Of a DNA stretch of 64,000 nt, positions 44,612 through 55,600 are shown piece after piece. Source of the DNA: an uncultured Emticicia sp. (GTDB lineage Bacteria; Bacteroidota; Bacteroidia; Cytophagales; Spirosomataceae). Positions within the stretch are counted from its first letter, which is position 1. Every line of letters begins with the position of its first letter. The DNA lies in the NCBI RefSeq assembly GCF_937903345.1, contig NZ_CALCZQ010000001.1, forward strand, positions 39,517 to 103,516, in the 5' to 3' direction. A model generated the notes under the pieces. It did not search any database. It was not told the origin of the DNA and saw nothing but the letters and a program-made list of their open reading frames with translations. The position numbers and the translations under genes are program-made.

Positions 44612-44954
44612 TTTTAACTCCGTACTAATTATTTAAAGTAAATTGCTCATATTTTAAGTACAAACGAAAAGGCTAATTATAAACTCAGGCCACTAAAAAC
44701 TTAAGAAATCACAAAAAAACAAAAAATTAGAAGAAATAAAAATAGTTATATTAAACTCGAAAACATTTCTGAAACCAATGCATCTTATTAGCTTATTTCT
44801 CATATGATTATTAGCCAATAAAATTACTTTATTGAGCAAAAATGCAATTTTCGATTGAGTTGCAAAAGGCAGCAAAACTTTTGTATATTTACTTTAATAA
44901 TTATCAAAAAACACAAAACCTCCGCTTCTTAACATAAAAATTAGATAATCAAAA
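44612..44954. other. AT-rich intergenic region before the sialidase-like gene
   Basis: About 340 bases with no supported gene. TATATTTA at 44884-44891 is one base from the Bacteroidota -7 consensus and may belong to the sialidase-like gene. I see no clear terminator for the amidoligase cluster. Confidence 0.45.
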
Positions 44955-45974
44955 ATGAAAAAAAACCTCACTTTCTTGATGTTTTTAATAAACTTCGCAA
45001 GCTTCTCCCAAGTCAAACTCTTCAAAGAACAATTTATTGACCCTAAACCCGAAGAGATTTCTTGCCATGCCTCAACTATTGTAGAGCTTTCAAAAGGGAA
45101 ATTTATGGCTGCTTGGTTTGCTGGCTTGCACGAAAACCACCCTAAAGTTTGTATTTGGGTTGCAACCTCCAATAACAATGTCTGGGAAAAACCTGTAAAA
45201 GTTGCCGACGGCATTTATGAAGGAAAGCAATACGCATGTTGGAACCCAGTTTTGTTTAAAAATCCCGCTGGAAAAACCTTTCTATTTTACAAAGTTGGTA
45301 TCAATCCAAGAGAGTGGTGGGGAATGATGAAAAGTTCAACCGATGATGGAAAAACGTGGTCAGCCGCAACTAGACTTCCAAACGATATTCTTGGCCCAAT
45401 CAAAAACAAAAGTATTCAACTAAAAAACGGAGATATTTTGCACCCTTCTAGTACAGAAAGTGTGGATAGTAAAGTGTGGCATACCCATATAGAAATGTCA
45501 GACTCAAACGGAGAAAATTGGAGAAAAATCCCGATTGAATGTGGAGAATATGGTGTAATTCAGCCTTCGGTTTTAATTCATAAAGATGGTAAATTACAAA
45601 TGCTTTTGCGTAGCCGTCAAAACAAAATCATCCAATCTTGGTCGTCAGATAATGGAAAAACATGGGGAGAGCTATCTCCTATCAATTTGCCAAACCCAAA
45701 TTCAGGAATTGATGCTGTTACGTTGCAAGATGGTTCTTTTTTGTTGGTTTATAACCCACTTCAATCGGGCAAAGAGTGGTCAAAAGGTAGAAACGTTTTG
45801 AAATTAGGTCATTCTAAAGATGGCATAAGCTGGACAGATATTTATACGCTTGAAAATCAAGAAAAAGGAGAATTTAGCTACCCAGCCATTATTCAATCAT
45901 CAGATGGTTTGATTCATATCACTTATACTTATGACAGGAAGTTGATTAAGAATGTGGTTTTGGAGGTAAAATAA
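44955..45974 (+). CDS. Secreted sialidase-family (BNR/Asp-box) protein
   Basis: 339 residues with signal peptide MKKNLTFLMFLINFASFSQ. Asp-box type repeats mark a six-bladed propeller: SSTDDGKTWSAAT, SNGENWRKI, SSDNGKTWGEL and SKDGISWTD. The start SCHASTIVELSKGKFMAAWFAG and the later CGEYGVIQPSVLIHKDGKLQMLLRSR match bacterial exo-alpha-sialidase-like proteins in the group annotated as sialidase family. The classical FRIP motif is not seen, so true sialidase activity is not assured; glycan binding or a related hydrolase role is possible. It stands alone. Confidence 0.87.
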   Translation: MKKNLTFLMFLINFASFSQVKLFKEQFIDPKPEEISCHASTIVELSKGKFMAAWFAGLHENHPKVCIWVATSNNNVWEKPVKVADGIYEGKQYACWNPVLFKNPAGKTFLFYKVGINPREWWGMMKSSTDDGKTWSAATRLPNDILGPIKNKSIQLKNGDILHPSSTESVDSKVWHTHIEMSDSNGENWRKIPIECGEYGVIQPSVLIHKDGKLQMLLRSRQNKIIQSWSSDNGKTWGELSPINLPNPNSGIDAVTLQDGSFLLVYNPLQSGKEWSKGRNVLKLGHSKDGISWTDIYTLENQEKGEFSYPAIIQSSDGLIHITYTYDRKLIKNVVLEVK

Positions 45975-46297
45975 AAACAAAGTAAGCTGTTTCAAAGTTT
46001 GGAATAGCATCGTTTATTTAGGTGTAAAACTCATATTTTAGTTCATAGATTTTGGTTTTGTTATAAAGTAATTAAACATTAGAAACGTGAATAGAAACGC
46101 TTCGTAAAAGCGATAAAAACTTGATTATCCATAAATTAGTTAATACATAATTTTTAATTATATTCATCTTATTACTTACCAATCATTAAAAGTAGTTTTA
46201 ATTCGATAAACACATGAATTAACCTAATATTTCAACAAAAAAGCCCCACAATGTCTGTCTTGCGGGGCTTTTTTAAATTTTCAGGCTTCGAAAAAAA
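45975..46297. other. Intergenic region between convergent sialidase-like and aconitase genes
   Basis: About 320 bases, AT-rich, with no gene. Its right end holds the strong terminator at 46237-46274; nothing else is recognisable. Confidence 0.5.
46237..46274. terminator. Bidirectional hairpin terminator at the end of the aconitase gene
   Basis: AAAAAAGCCCC pairs perfectly with GGGGCTTTTTT (11 bp) around a 16-base loop, with A and T runs on either side. Confidence 0.9.
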
Positions 46298-48571
46298 TTA
46301 CTGTTTAGCTGCCTCAGCTGCAATCAAATTCAATGCAGAACCAGCTTTAAACCAGCCAATTTGACTTGTATTATAGGTATGATTCAACTTGATTTCATCT
46401 TTAGAGCCATTTTTGTGGTTGGCAACCAATGTCAAAGGAACACCTTCGGCAAAAGTAGTCAAGCCCAAAATATCAAAAGTATCGTCTTCCTGAATTTTAT
46501 CGTAGTCAGCAGGGTTGGCAAATGTCAAGCCCAACATACCTTGTTTTTTCAAGTTTGTTTCGTGAATACGAGCAAACGAACGAACGATGATTGCACGAAC
46601 GCCCAAATGACGAGGCTCCATTGCGGCGTGTTCTCTTGATGAACCTTCACCATAGTTTTCGTCACCAATTACAATTGTGCCTACACCAGCTGCTTTGTAA
46701 GCTCGTTGTACAGCTGGCACTTCACCATAAACTCCAGTCAATTGGTTTTTAACCGTATTTGCTTTATCGTTAGCAAAGTTAATTGCACCAATCAGTAAGT
46801 TATTTGAGATATTGTCAAGGTGTCCACGGAATTTCAACCATGGTCCAGCCATTGAAATATGGTCAGTTGTACATTTGCCTTTGGCTTTAATCAATAATTT
46901 CAAGCCCGAAAGATCAGTGCCTTCCCAAGGCTTAAATGGGTCAAGTAATTGCAAACGGTCAGATTTTGGACTAACTGCCACTTTTACATTGCTACCATCT
47001 TTTTTAGGTTTTTGGTATCCTGCATCTTTCACATCAAAGCCCATTGGTGGTAATTCAACACCAAACGGATTTTCGAGTTTTACTTGCTCACCTTTTTCGT
47101 TAGTCAAAGTATCTTTAACAGGGTTGAAAGTCAAATCGCCCGCAATGGCAAAAGCTGTTACGATTTCTGGTGAGGCTACGAATGCGTGCGTATTAGGATT
47201 ACCATCAGCACGTTTGGCAAAGTTACGATTGAATGAAGTAATGATTGAGTTACGCTCACCTTTTTCTGCTCCGTGTCTTGCCCATTGACCAATGCATGGT
47301 CCACAAGCGTTAGCAAGAACAACACCGCCGATTGCATCAAATTTGGCTAAGATACCATCACGTTCAGCTGTGAAACGTACTAATTCAGAACCTGGGGTGA
47401 TTGTAAATTCTGCTTTGGCTTTGATATTTTTAGCCGCTGCTTGTGAAGCAATTGAAGCAGCACGTGTCATATCTTCATAAGAAGAATTGGTACAAGAACC
47501 AATTAAACCTACATCTAATTTTTGAGGCCATTTGTTTTTGATAACGGCTTTTGCAAATTTAGATAAAGGCCAAGCTAAATCAGGTGTGAATGGACCATTG
47601 ATTCTTGGCTCCAATCTCGAAAGATTAATTTCAATTACTTGGTCGTAATATAATTCTGGATTATCAATACATTCTTGGTCAGGGCGTAATAAATCTTTAA
47701 TTCCATTGGCCAAAGAAGCAACTCTTGCACGACCAGTAGCCTTTAAGTAAGCTGCCATTTTTTTGTCATAACCAAAAAGCGATGTTGTTGCACCAATTTC
47801 AGCACCCATATTACAGATAGTACCTTTGCCAGTAGCTGATAAACTATCTGCACCTTTACCAATATATTCAACGATTGCACCAGTACCACCTTTTACAGTT
47901 AATTGTCCAGCCACCTCCAAGATAACATCTTTTGCAGAAGCCCATCCTTTAAGCTTACCTGTCAATTTGACACCAATTAACTTAGGCATTTTCAATTCCC
48001 AAGCTAGGCCTGCCATTACATCGCAAGCATCAGCTCCACCAACGCCAATCGCTACCATTCCCAAACCACCAGCATTTGGTGTGTGTGAGTCGGTACCTAT
48101 CATCATACCGCCAGGGAATGCATAGTTTTCGATTACTACTTGGTGAATAATACCTGCACCTGCTTTCCAGAAACCGATACCATATTTATTTGAAACAGAA
48201 GCTAAAAAATCATAAACTTCCTTATTTTTTTCGGTCGCAATTTTTAAATCGTCAGTTGCACCAACTTTTGCTTGAATTAAGTGATCACAATGTACGGTTG
48301 AAGGAACAGCCACTTTTGGACGACCAGCCGACATAAATTGCAATAGAGCCATTTGGGCTGTAGCATCTTGCATAGCTACACGGTCAGGAGCAAAATCAAC
48401 ATAGTCAACACCTCTACCGTATGCCTTAGTAGCTGGACCTTCGCACAAATGAGAATAAAGAATTTTTTCGGCCAAAGTAAGTGGTCTGCCTACTGCTGCA
48501 CGAGCAGCGGCTACTCTTTCTGGCATTTGAGCGTAAACGCTCTTAATCATATCTAAGTCAAAAACTGCCAT
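46298..48571 (-). CDS. Aconitate hydratase
   Basis: 757 residues, the size of the mitochondrial-type aconitase found in many Bacteroidota. It interconverts citrate and isocitrate in the TCA cycle. The 4Fe-4S ligands lie in LIGSCTNSSYEDMTRAA and ANACGPCIGQWARHG. The substrate-site motifs PSTVHCDHLIQA, GTDSHTPNAGG and GEGSSREHAAMEPRHLG are also present. A TATTTTTG -7-like box lies about 60 bases before the start (48630-48637 on the minus strand), without a matching -33. It is a single gene bounded by a strong terminator. Confidence 0.96.
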   Translation of the reverse strand: MAVFDLDMIKSVYAQMPERVAAARAAVGRPLTLAEKILYSHLCEGPATKAYGRGVDYVDFAPDRVAMQDATAQMALLQFMSAGRPKVAVPSTVHCDHLIQAKVGATDDLKIATEKNKEVYDFLASVSNKYGIGFWKAGAGIIHQVVIENYAFPGGMMIGTDSHTPNAGGLGMVAIGVGGADACDVMAGLAWELKMPKLIGVKLTGKLKGWASAKDVILEVAGQLTVKGGTGAIVEYIGKGADSLSATGKGTICNMGAEIGATTSLFGYDKKMAAYLKATGRARVASLANGIKDLLRPDQECIDNPELYYDQVIEINLSRLEPRINGPFTPDLAWPLSKFAKAVIKNKWPQKLDVGLIGSCTNSSYEDMTRAASIASQAAAKNIKAKAEFTITPGSELVRFTAERDGILAKFDAIGGVVLANACGPCIGQWARHGAEKGERNSIITSFNRNFAKRADGNPNTHAFVASPEIVTAFAIAGDLTFNPVKDTLTNEKGEQVKLENPFGVELPPMGFDVKDAGYQKPKKDGSNVKVAVSPKSDRLQLLDPFKPWEGTDLSGLKLLIKAKGKCTTDHISMAGPWLKFRGHLDNISNNLLIGAINFANDKANTVKNQLTGVYGEVPAVQRAYKAAGVGTIVIGDENYGEGSSREHAAMEPRHLGVRAIIVRSFARIHETNLKKQGMLGLTFANPADYDKIQEDDTFDILGLTTFAEGVPLTLVANHKNGSKDEIKLNHTYNTSQIGWFKAGSALNLIAAEAAKQ

Positions 48572-48869
48572 TAGTTAAAATAATTTAAGATTTAATATTA
48601 CCGCATTTTTCATCAAATTGAAGTATATACAAAAATACTCAACATCTATTTAATACGGGAAGGAATTATTGCAAAAATAGAATAGAAGCAATGCAAATAC
48701 AACCTTTAGGAAACATTATCTTAAAATTATATCAAAAAAAGCTCAATTTTAATCAAAAAATAATAAATATGTCATTTTTAAACCTTTTTTATGTATACCA
48801 TTTTATAATACTTTAGCATTACAAAGACTTACAAAAGATATTTTTTTGGCAATTTTATAAAGAAAATAG
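48572..48869. other. AT-rich intergenic region between divergent aconitase and topA genes
   Basis: About 300 bases, without a gene, that hold the promoters of the two divergent genes. CAAAAATA at 48630-48637 is a possible leftward -7 box for aconitase. Confidence 0.45.
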
Positions 48870-48897
48870 TTGTTTTATGAATCAAGGCTTATATTTG
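48870..48897 (+). promoter_or_regulatory. topA: Promoter of topA
   Basis: TTG at 48870-48872 and TATATTTG at 48890-48897 are separated by 17 bases. The -7 box ends 26 bases before the ATG. Confidence 0.55.
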
Positions 48898-48923
48898 ACC
48901 CATAATTATCAAAATCAGGATAA

Positions 48924-51392
48924 ATGTCGAAAAATTTAGTCATAGTTGAGTCCCCTGCCAAAGCCAAGACAATTGAGGGTTATCTTGGCAAAGATTTTAC
49001 CGTAAAGTCGAGTTATGGCCACGTAAGAGATTTACCTGATAAAGAATTAGGAATTGATGTAAAAAATCAATTCCTACCCAAGTACATAGTATCATCCGAT
49101 AAAACAAAGGTGATTAGCGAGCTGAAGAAATTAGCCAAAGAATCAGAAACAGTTTGGCTTGCAACTGATGATGACCGTGAAGGGGAAGCCATTTCTTGGC
49201 ACTTGAAAGAGGCATTAGGCTTGACAGATTCAACCCCAAGAATTGTATTTAGAGAGATAACAAAAAAAGCAATCACATCGGCTATTGAAAATCCACGAAC
49301 AATTAACATGGATTTAGTAAATGCTCAACAAGCACGTAGGGTATTAGATAGATTAGTTGGATTTGAATTGTCACCTGTTTTATGGCAAAAAATTCGAACA
49401 GGCGAACGCACAAATCTATCGGCCGGTCGCGTACAATCAGTAGCTGTAAGAGTTATCGTTGACCGTGAGCGTGAAATTGATGCCCACAACTCAAAATCCT
49501 CATTTAAAGTTGTTGCTCAGTTTTTAGTAGATAAAGGCAAAGTTTTAAATGCTGAACTTGGTAAAAACTTTGAAAAAGAAGCTGATGCAAGAACATTTTT
49601 GGAAAAATGTATCGGTGCAATTTTTACTATCAAAAATCTTGAAGTAAAACCAGCAAAAAAATCTCCTGCCGCTCCTTTCACTACATCAACTTTGCAACAA
49701 GAGGCTTCTCGTAAATTAGGATTTTCGGTTTTACAGACCATGACTGTTGCTCAAAAACTCTATGAGGCTGGTAAGATTTCGTATATGCGTACTGATTCTA
49801 CTAACCTTTCAGGAGAGGCAATAGAAAAAGCAAAAACGCAGATTGAAAATGCTTATGGAGAAAAATATGTAAAAACTCGTCAATATAAAACCAAAAACGA
49901 AAACGCCCAAGAAGCACACGAAGCCATTCGTCCAACGGATTTTGCGGTTGAACGTACCGATGGCGATAGAAACGAACAGCGTTTGTATGAATTGATTTGG
50001 AAACGTTCAATAGCCTCACAAATGGCTGATGCCGAACTTGAACGCACAGTAGCTACAATTTCAATTTCAACAACCAATGAAGAGCTTATTGCCACTGGTG
50101 AAGTAATTAAATTTGATGGTTTCTTGAAAGTTTATTTGGAATCTAATGATGACGAAGACGAAGAAAGCAAAGGTATGTTACCGCCATTAAATATCGGTCA
50201 AATTTTAGATTTATCGATAATGAAAGCTTCTGAGCGTTTTACAAAACCTGCTGCAAGATATACCGAGGCAAGTTTAGTAAAGAAACTGGAAGAAATGGGA
50301 ATAGGTCGTCCATCAACTTATGCACCTACAATTTCGACAATTATAAAGCGAAATTATGTTATTAAAGAAGATCGACTTGGAAAGGAAAGAGAATTTAAAG
50401 AGTTTACACTTCAGCAAAATGCGATATCTGAGAGAATAGGTAAAGAAAATTATGGCACCGAAAAGGCTAAACTTTTTCCGACAAATATCGGAGTCGTTGT
50501 GAATGACTTTTTGGTCGAAAATTTTGATGCAGTAATTGACTATAATTTCACAGCAAATGTAGAAAAAAGTTTTGATACAATCGCCGATGGAAAAGTTGAA
50601 TGGCAAAAAATCATTTCAAACTTCTACAAAGATTTTCATAGTAAAATTGAGATAGCCTCTGATGCAAAATCAACTGCTGGCACTCGTGAATTAGGTATAG
50701 ATCCAAAATCTGGCAAAAAAGTCTCAGTAAAAATTGGAAAATTTGGACCTTATGTCCAAATAGGAGAAAAGGATGATGAAGAAAAACCTACATTTGTTAG
50801 CCTACAAAAAGGACAGTTGATTGATAAAATCACCCTGGAAGAAGGCCTAGCTTTGTTTGATTTGCCAAAACTACCAAGAGAGGTTGGCTTTTTTGAAGAC
50901 CTACCCATAATTGTTTCAATCGGAAAATTTGGGCCTTATATTAAGCATAACGATAAGTTTTTTAACATTGATAAGTCTGAAGACCCTTATCAGATTGATC
51001 AAGATAAGGCAATTGAACTTATGACAATTCAACGAAATAGCAATGATTTATCTCAACCGAAAGATTTAGGTATATACGAAGGTTTGGCACTAAATATTGG
51101 TAAAGGTCGTTTTGGACCTTATGTAAAGCACGGAGACAAATATTATAATATTGATAAAAAAACTGACCCTTCGACACTCACAGTTGAAGGTGCAATCGAA
51201 ATTATTAGAGCAAAAAAAGCGGTCGAAAGTAATAAAATTATTAGGGAATTTGAAGAAAATAAAACAATTCAAGTGCTTAACGGACAATATGGACCATATA
51301 TCAAAGCAGGTAAACGTAATGTTAAAATCCCTAAAGGAACTGACCCAGCAACATTGACTTTAGAAGACTGCTTGAAATTGGCAAATGGATAG
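48924..51392 (+). CDS. topA: DNA topoisomerase I
   Basis: 822 residues. A type IA topoisomerase that relaxes negative supercoils. The Toprim domain starts VIVESPAKAKTIEGYLG (residues 6-22). The active tyrosine is in KISYMRTDSTNLS near residue 287, and EEMGIGRPSTYAPTI follows near 460. The C terminus has no Cys4 zinc fingers. Instead it carries four copies of the GKFGPYV-type repeat (KIGKFGPYVQIG, SIGKFGPYIKH, GKGRFGPYVKHG, LNGQYGPYIKAG) from about residue 600 on, as seen in other Bacteroidota. It is preceded by its own promoter. Confidence 0.97.
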   Translation: MSKNLVIVESPAKAKTIEGYLGKDFTVKSSYGHVRDLPDKELGIDVKNQFLPKYIVSSDKTKVISELKKLAKESETVWLATDDDREGEAISWHLKEALGLTDSTPRIVFREITKKAITSAIENPRTINMDLVNAQQARRVLDRLVGFELSPVLWQKIRTGERTNLSAGRVQSVAVRVIVDREREIDAHNSKSSFKVVAQFLVDKGKVLNAELGKNFEKEADARTFLEKCIGAIFTIKNLEVKPAKKSPAAPFTTSTLQQEASRKLGFSVLQTMTVAQKLYEAGKISYMRTDSTNLSGEAIEKAKTQIENAYGEKYVKTRQYKTKNENAQEAHEAIRPTDFAVERTDGDRNEQRLYELIWKRSIASQMADAELERTVATISISTTNEELIATGEVIKFDGFLKVYLESNDDEDEESKGMLPPLNIGQILDLSIMKASERFTKPAARYTEASLVKKLEEMGIGRPSTYAPTISTIIKRNYVIKEDRLGKEREFKEFTLQQNAISERIGKENYGTEKAKLFPTNIGVVVNDFLVENFDAVIDYNFTANVEKSFDTIADGKVEWQKIISNFYKDFHSKIEIASDAKSTAGTRELGIDPKSGKKVSVKIGKFGPYVQIGEKDDEEKPTFVSLQKGQLIDKITLEEGLALFDLPKLPREVGFFEDLPIIVSIGKFGPYIKHNDKFFNIDKSEDPYQIDQDKAIELMTIQRNSNDLSQPKDLGIYEGLALNIGKGRFGPYVKHGDKYYNIDKKTDPSTLTVEGAIEIIRAKKAVESNKIIREFEENKTIQVLNGQYGPYIKAGKRNVKIPKGTDPATLTLEDCLKLANG

Positions 51393-51433
51393 TCAAATAA
51401 AGATAAATGGTAAATTATACCTTTATGTAATAC

Positions 51434-51480
51434 AATAATGGCACAACTAATTAGAATTAATAATTGGTGGTGCCATTATT
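51434..51480. terminator. Hairpin terminator after topA
   Basis: AATAATGGCAC pairs perfectly with GTGCCATTATT (11 bp) around a 25-base loop. The stem is AT-rich and the loop is long, so termination may be partial; the sirtuin gene follows 23 bases later. Confidence 0.6.
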
Positions 51481-51503
51481 TTATAATTTAAGTATAAGCA
51501 AGA

Positions 51504-52205
51504 ATGAAAAAGAAACTCGTAGTTTTGGCTGGTGCAGGAATAAGTTCCGAAAGTGGCATTATGACCTTTAGAGATGCAGGTGGCTTGTGGGAAAATCATA
51601 GTATTGAAGAGGTGGCCACACCGGAAGGTTGGCATAAAAATACAAATTTAGTTTTGCAATTTTATAACGAACGCCGAGCAAAGTCAGCCGAGGCAATTCC
51701 GAATGTTGGGCATTTAGCTTTAGTAGCATTAGAAAAACATTTTGATGTGCGAATCATCACTCAAAACGTTGATGGTTTACATGAAAAAGCAGGTTCTACA
51801 GATATCTTGCACCTACATGGAGAACTTTCTAAGGTAAGAAGCGTTACAAACGAAAATCTGATTTATGAAATTGGTTCAAAGAATATAGAAATTGGGGATT
51901 TGGCAGAGGATGGTGGACAGCTTCGCCCGCACATTGTTTGGTTTGGCGAACTGGTGCCAATGTTTGAATTAGCTGCTGAATTGTGTTCTAAAGCTGATTT
52001 GTTTGTCGTAATTGGAACTTCGATGCAGGTTTATCCTGCAGCAAGTCTAATTGGATATGTATCAGATGATGCTCCCAAATATATAATCGACCCAAATATG
52101 CCGGAGGTGTCAAATTTATTTCAAAATATAACTTTTATTAACGAAAAAGCTAGCGTTGGTGTTCCACAATTAGCTAAAAAAATTATTAATGAATTTGTAC
52201 ATTAA
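51504..52205 (+). CDS. NAD-dependent protein deacylase (sirtuin)
   Basis: 233 residues. Class III sirtuin motifs are present: LAGAGISSESGIMTFRDAGGLW (residues 7-28), ITQNVDGLHEKAGS, the catalytic His in HLHGELSKVRS and GTSMQVYPAASL. The four zinc-binding cysteines that normally lie between the HGE motif and LRPHIVWFGE are missing, and that segment is short, with no Cys. The protein otherwise looks intact, so it probably folds without zinc, as some Bacteroidota sirtuins seem to. It removes acetyl or acyl groups from lysines with NAD+. It follows topA on the same strand. Confidence 0.9.
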   Translation: MKKKLVVLAGAGISSESGIMTFRDAGGLWENHSIEEVATPEGWHKNTNLVLQFYNERRAKSAEAIPNVGHLALVALEKHFDVRIITQNVDGLHEKAGSTDILHLHGELSKVRSVTNENLIYEIGSKNIEIGDLAEDGGQLRPHIVWFGELVPMFELAAELCSKADLFVVIGTSMQVYPAASLIGYVSDDAPKYIIDPNMPEVSNLFQNITFINEKASVGVPQLAKKIINEFVH

Positions 52206-52232
52206 AACAAATTTCTTGTTTTGTTCCCCAAC

Positions 52233-52268
52233 AAAAAGCCACTATTCCTTAAAAACAGTGGCCTTTTT
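52233..52268. terminator. Bidirectional hairpin terminator between sirtuin and trxA
   Basis: AAAAAGCCACT pairs with AGTGGCCTTTTT with one bulged base, around a 13-base loop. It lies between convergent genes. Confidence 0.82.
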
Positions 52269-52282
52269 TATATAGAAAATCA

Positions 52283-52606
52283 TTAAACGTGAGCTTCCAA
52301 TTTTGCTGTTAATACACTCTTTGGTACTGCACCGACAATTTTATCAACCATTACACCTCCTTTGAAAATCATTAAAGTAGGAATCGAACGGATTCCGAAA
52401 CTTGCTGGAACATTTGAGTTTGCATCAACATCCATTTTACCAACAATTGCTTTTCCTTCGTATTCACCAGCGATTTCTTCAACAACTGGTCCTATCATTT
52501 TACATGGTCCACACCATTCTGCCCAAAAATCAACCAATACTGGTGTGTCCGATTTGATTAAGTCTGCAAAACTTGCATCTGTAATTTCAATTGCTTTACC
52601 TGCCAT
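52283..52606 (-). CDS. trxA: Thioredoxin
   Basis: 107 residues, full thioredoxin length. The active site is FWAEWCGPCKMIGPV (Cys at about 33 and 36) and the cis-proline loop is GIRSIPTLMIFKGG. It is a cytoplasmic disulfide reductase that serves ribonucleotide reductase and other enzymes. It lies 88 bases after dnaE on the same strand. Confidence 0.97.
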   Translation of the reverse strand: MAGKAIEITDASFADLIKSDTPVLVDFWAEWCGPCKMIGPVVEEIAGEYEGKAIVGKMDVDANSNVPASFGIRSIPTLMIFKGGVMVDKIVGAVPKSVLTAKLEAHV

Positions 52607-52694
52607 TTTTGTAAATTCCTCTTCGGAAATTAAAATTTTATTTATAATATATTTTATTGCTTGAATAACAAAACAGTGTCAAATAAAAGTTCCG

Positions 52695-55600
52695 CTACGC
52701 CAAAACAACATTCTCCTCCCCTACCAATTCTTTCAACTCTTTCACAAACTCATTGGTTGAAGCTACTCTTTGTTTGCGAGATAGTAGCAATACATCCATT
52801 TTTTCATCAGAATCATAAACCGACATTTTGAAGTCAAAATTACCAGGGTAACGGGAAGTGGTTTTCTGAATTTGTTCAATTAATTGGGCATTTACGAACC
52901 GTAAACCCAATGAAATTTTCACTTCTTTAAATAATTTATTTCTGATTTCACTCAATAATTCCATACTCAATGGCTTAAATTCAAAATCACCATCACGCCC
53001 CCATTTAGTTTGTATTTTTCCACGAATAAACAAAAATAAACCAACCTCAAAATAGTTTCTAAACTTTGTATAATCTTGACCAAAAAACATCATTTCTGTA
53101 CTCGAGGTATAGTCTTCTATTTTCACAATACCAAAAGGATTGCCATTTTTGGAAGTCTTAATTGCAACACTCGTAACAACTCCTCCAATGGCAAATTCTT
53201 TATTTTCATTCGATGGTTCAAGAATTTGGTCGAGTGGTACACAGCGACGCATTTCAAGTCGAAATTGGTCAAGTGGGTGCCCTGAAATATAAAACCCAAC
53301 AACCTCTTTTTCAAATTTTAATTTTTGAATATCGCCCCATTTTTCGCAATCTGGAATCTTTGGTTTTGCAATATCAAAAGCACCACCCATACCTCCAAAG
53401 AGGGAGTTTTGTCCTGCATCTTTATTTTCTTGGTATTTGTTAGCATATTTGATAATTTTTTCAATCAGAGATGTATTCTCGGTTTCATCGAAGTACTGAG
53501 CTCTATGAATATCGGCAAAACAATCAAATGCACCTGCATAGGCAAAAGATTCTAGTGTTTTCTTATTGACAGTTCTAAGATTTACACGGGTAATAAAATC
53601 AAAAATATCAGTAAAATTCCCCTCAGCCCTTTTCTCTATAACCGCATCAACGGCAGCATCACCGGAGCCTTTTATTGCCCCCATTCCAAATCTAATATCC
53701 CCTTTTTTATTTACACTAAATTGCTTTTGAGATTCATTTACATCAGGGCCTAAAACGTTTAAACCAAGTGCTTTACATTCTTCCATAAAAAATGTAATTT
53801 TATCAATATTCCCTAATTGCGAAGTCATTACGGCTGCCATATACTCTGAAGTGTAATGAGCTTTCAAATATGCGGTTTGATAAGCCACAAAAGCATAACA
53901 AGTTGAGTGAGATTTATTAAATGCGTAGGAAGCAAAAGCTTCCCAGTCAGTCCAAATCTTATTCAAAATTTTCTCGTCATGCCCTTTAGCTACCGCACCT
54001 TGAATAAATTGTGGTTTTAGCTTATCAATCATATTACGGTCTTTCTTACCCATCGCTTTACGCAATACATCGGCATCACCTTTCGAAAATCCTGCCAGTT
54101 TTTGGGATAAAAGCATTACTTGTTCTTGGTATACCGTAATTCCGTAAGTTTCACCCAAAAACTCTTCCATCTCTGGCAAATCATATTTCACTTCTTCTCG
54201 ACCATGTTTACGATTAATAAAGTTAGGAATATATGCAATTGGACCAGGCCTGTATAAAGCGTTCATTGCAATTAAATCGTCGAGTCTATCAGGTTTCAAA
54301 TCTTTCATGTATTTTTTCATACCATCAGATTCAAACTGAAATACCGCATTGGTTTCGCCACGTTGCAATAACTCATAGGTTAGTTGGTCGTCAAGTGGAA
54401 TATTGTCAATATCAATAATTACATCATGATTTTCTTTAATCATTCTGAGGCAATCTTTGATGATTGTCAGGTTTCGCAAACCTAAGAAGTCCATCTTGAT
54501 TACACCAGCATCTTCAATTATTTTCCCTTCATATTGAGTAATCAGTAATTCAGTTTCTTTTGAAGTAGAAACAGGTAATATATTGAACAAATCTTCTGGG
54601 GCAATGATGATACCCGCTGCATGAATTCCTGTGTTCCGTACAGTTCCTTCAAGCCTATGAGCTTGTTGTAAAACCTTGCCTGTAAGGTCATTGCCATTAT
54701 ACATGGCTCTAAATTTCTTTACATTTTCAATCTCATCAGGTTGAATACCTACCTCCACTAAACTACCTTTACCCTCGAGTGGATAATTTACCATTTTCTC
54801 GAAATCAATACCATAAGCAGGCTTGTCTGGTACAAGTTTTACTATGTAGTTTGCATCAGCCAAGGGTAATTCCATGACACGAGCTACGTCTTTAATGGCA
54901 GATTTTGTTGCCATTGTTCCATAAGTAATGATTTGTGCTACTTGATTTTTGGTATATTTTTGCACCACATAATCAATTACCTTTTGGCGACCTTCATCAT
55001 CAAAATCGGTATCAATATCGGGCATTGACTTACGATCAGGATTCAGGAAACGTTCAAAAAGAAGCTGATATTTAATTGGGTCAATATTGGTAATTCCGAT
55101 ACAATAGGCTACTGCTGAACCAGCAGCCGAACCGCGACCAGGACCAATCATTACTCCCATGTCTCGACCGGCCTTTATAAAATCGGAAACAATAAGAAAG
55201 TATCCCGCAAAACCCATTGATTTGATAGTAAAAAGCTCAAAATCAAGGCGTTCTTGCACTTCTACACCAATTTCACTATAACGTTTTCTTGCACCTTCGT
55301 AAGTTAAATGCTTTAAATATTCCCATTGATTCAATACATCATCCGCATGAATTTTGAATTCATCCGGAATTGGGAAGTTAGGAAGCATAATGTCACGCTT
55401 CAATTTCAAAGTTTCTACTTTTGAAACAATTTCATTTGTATTATCAATAGCCTCCGGCATATCGCTAAACAAGGTGGTCATTTCTTGCGTAGTCTTAAAA
55501 TAAAACTGGTCGTTATAAAAGGCAAAGCGTGTATCTTTTGAAGTACCTTCTTCGTCATTAAAATCTTTGGCTGATGGCGTAGAAAACTTTTCGTTGGTAT

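Noticed and set aside
44693..44875. Leftward 60-codon frame in the spacer before the sialidase-like gene
   Set aside because: Lys/Asn/Phe-rich content typical of random AT-rich sequence, with no domain pattern.
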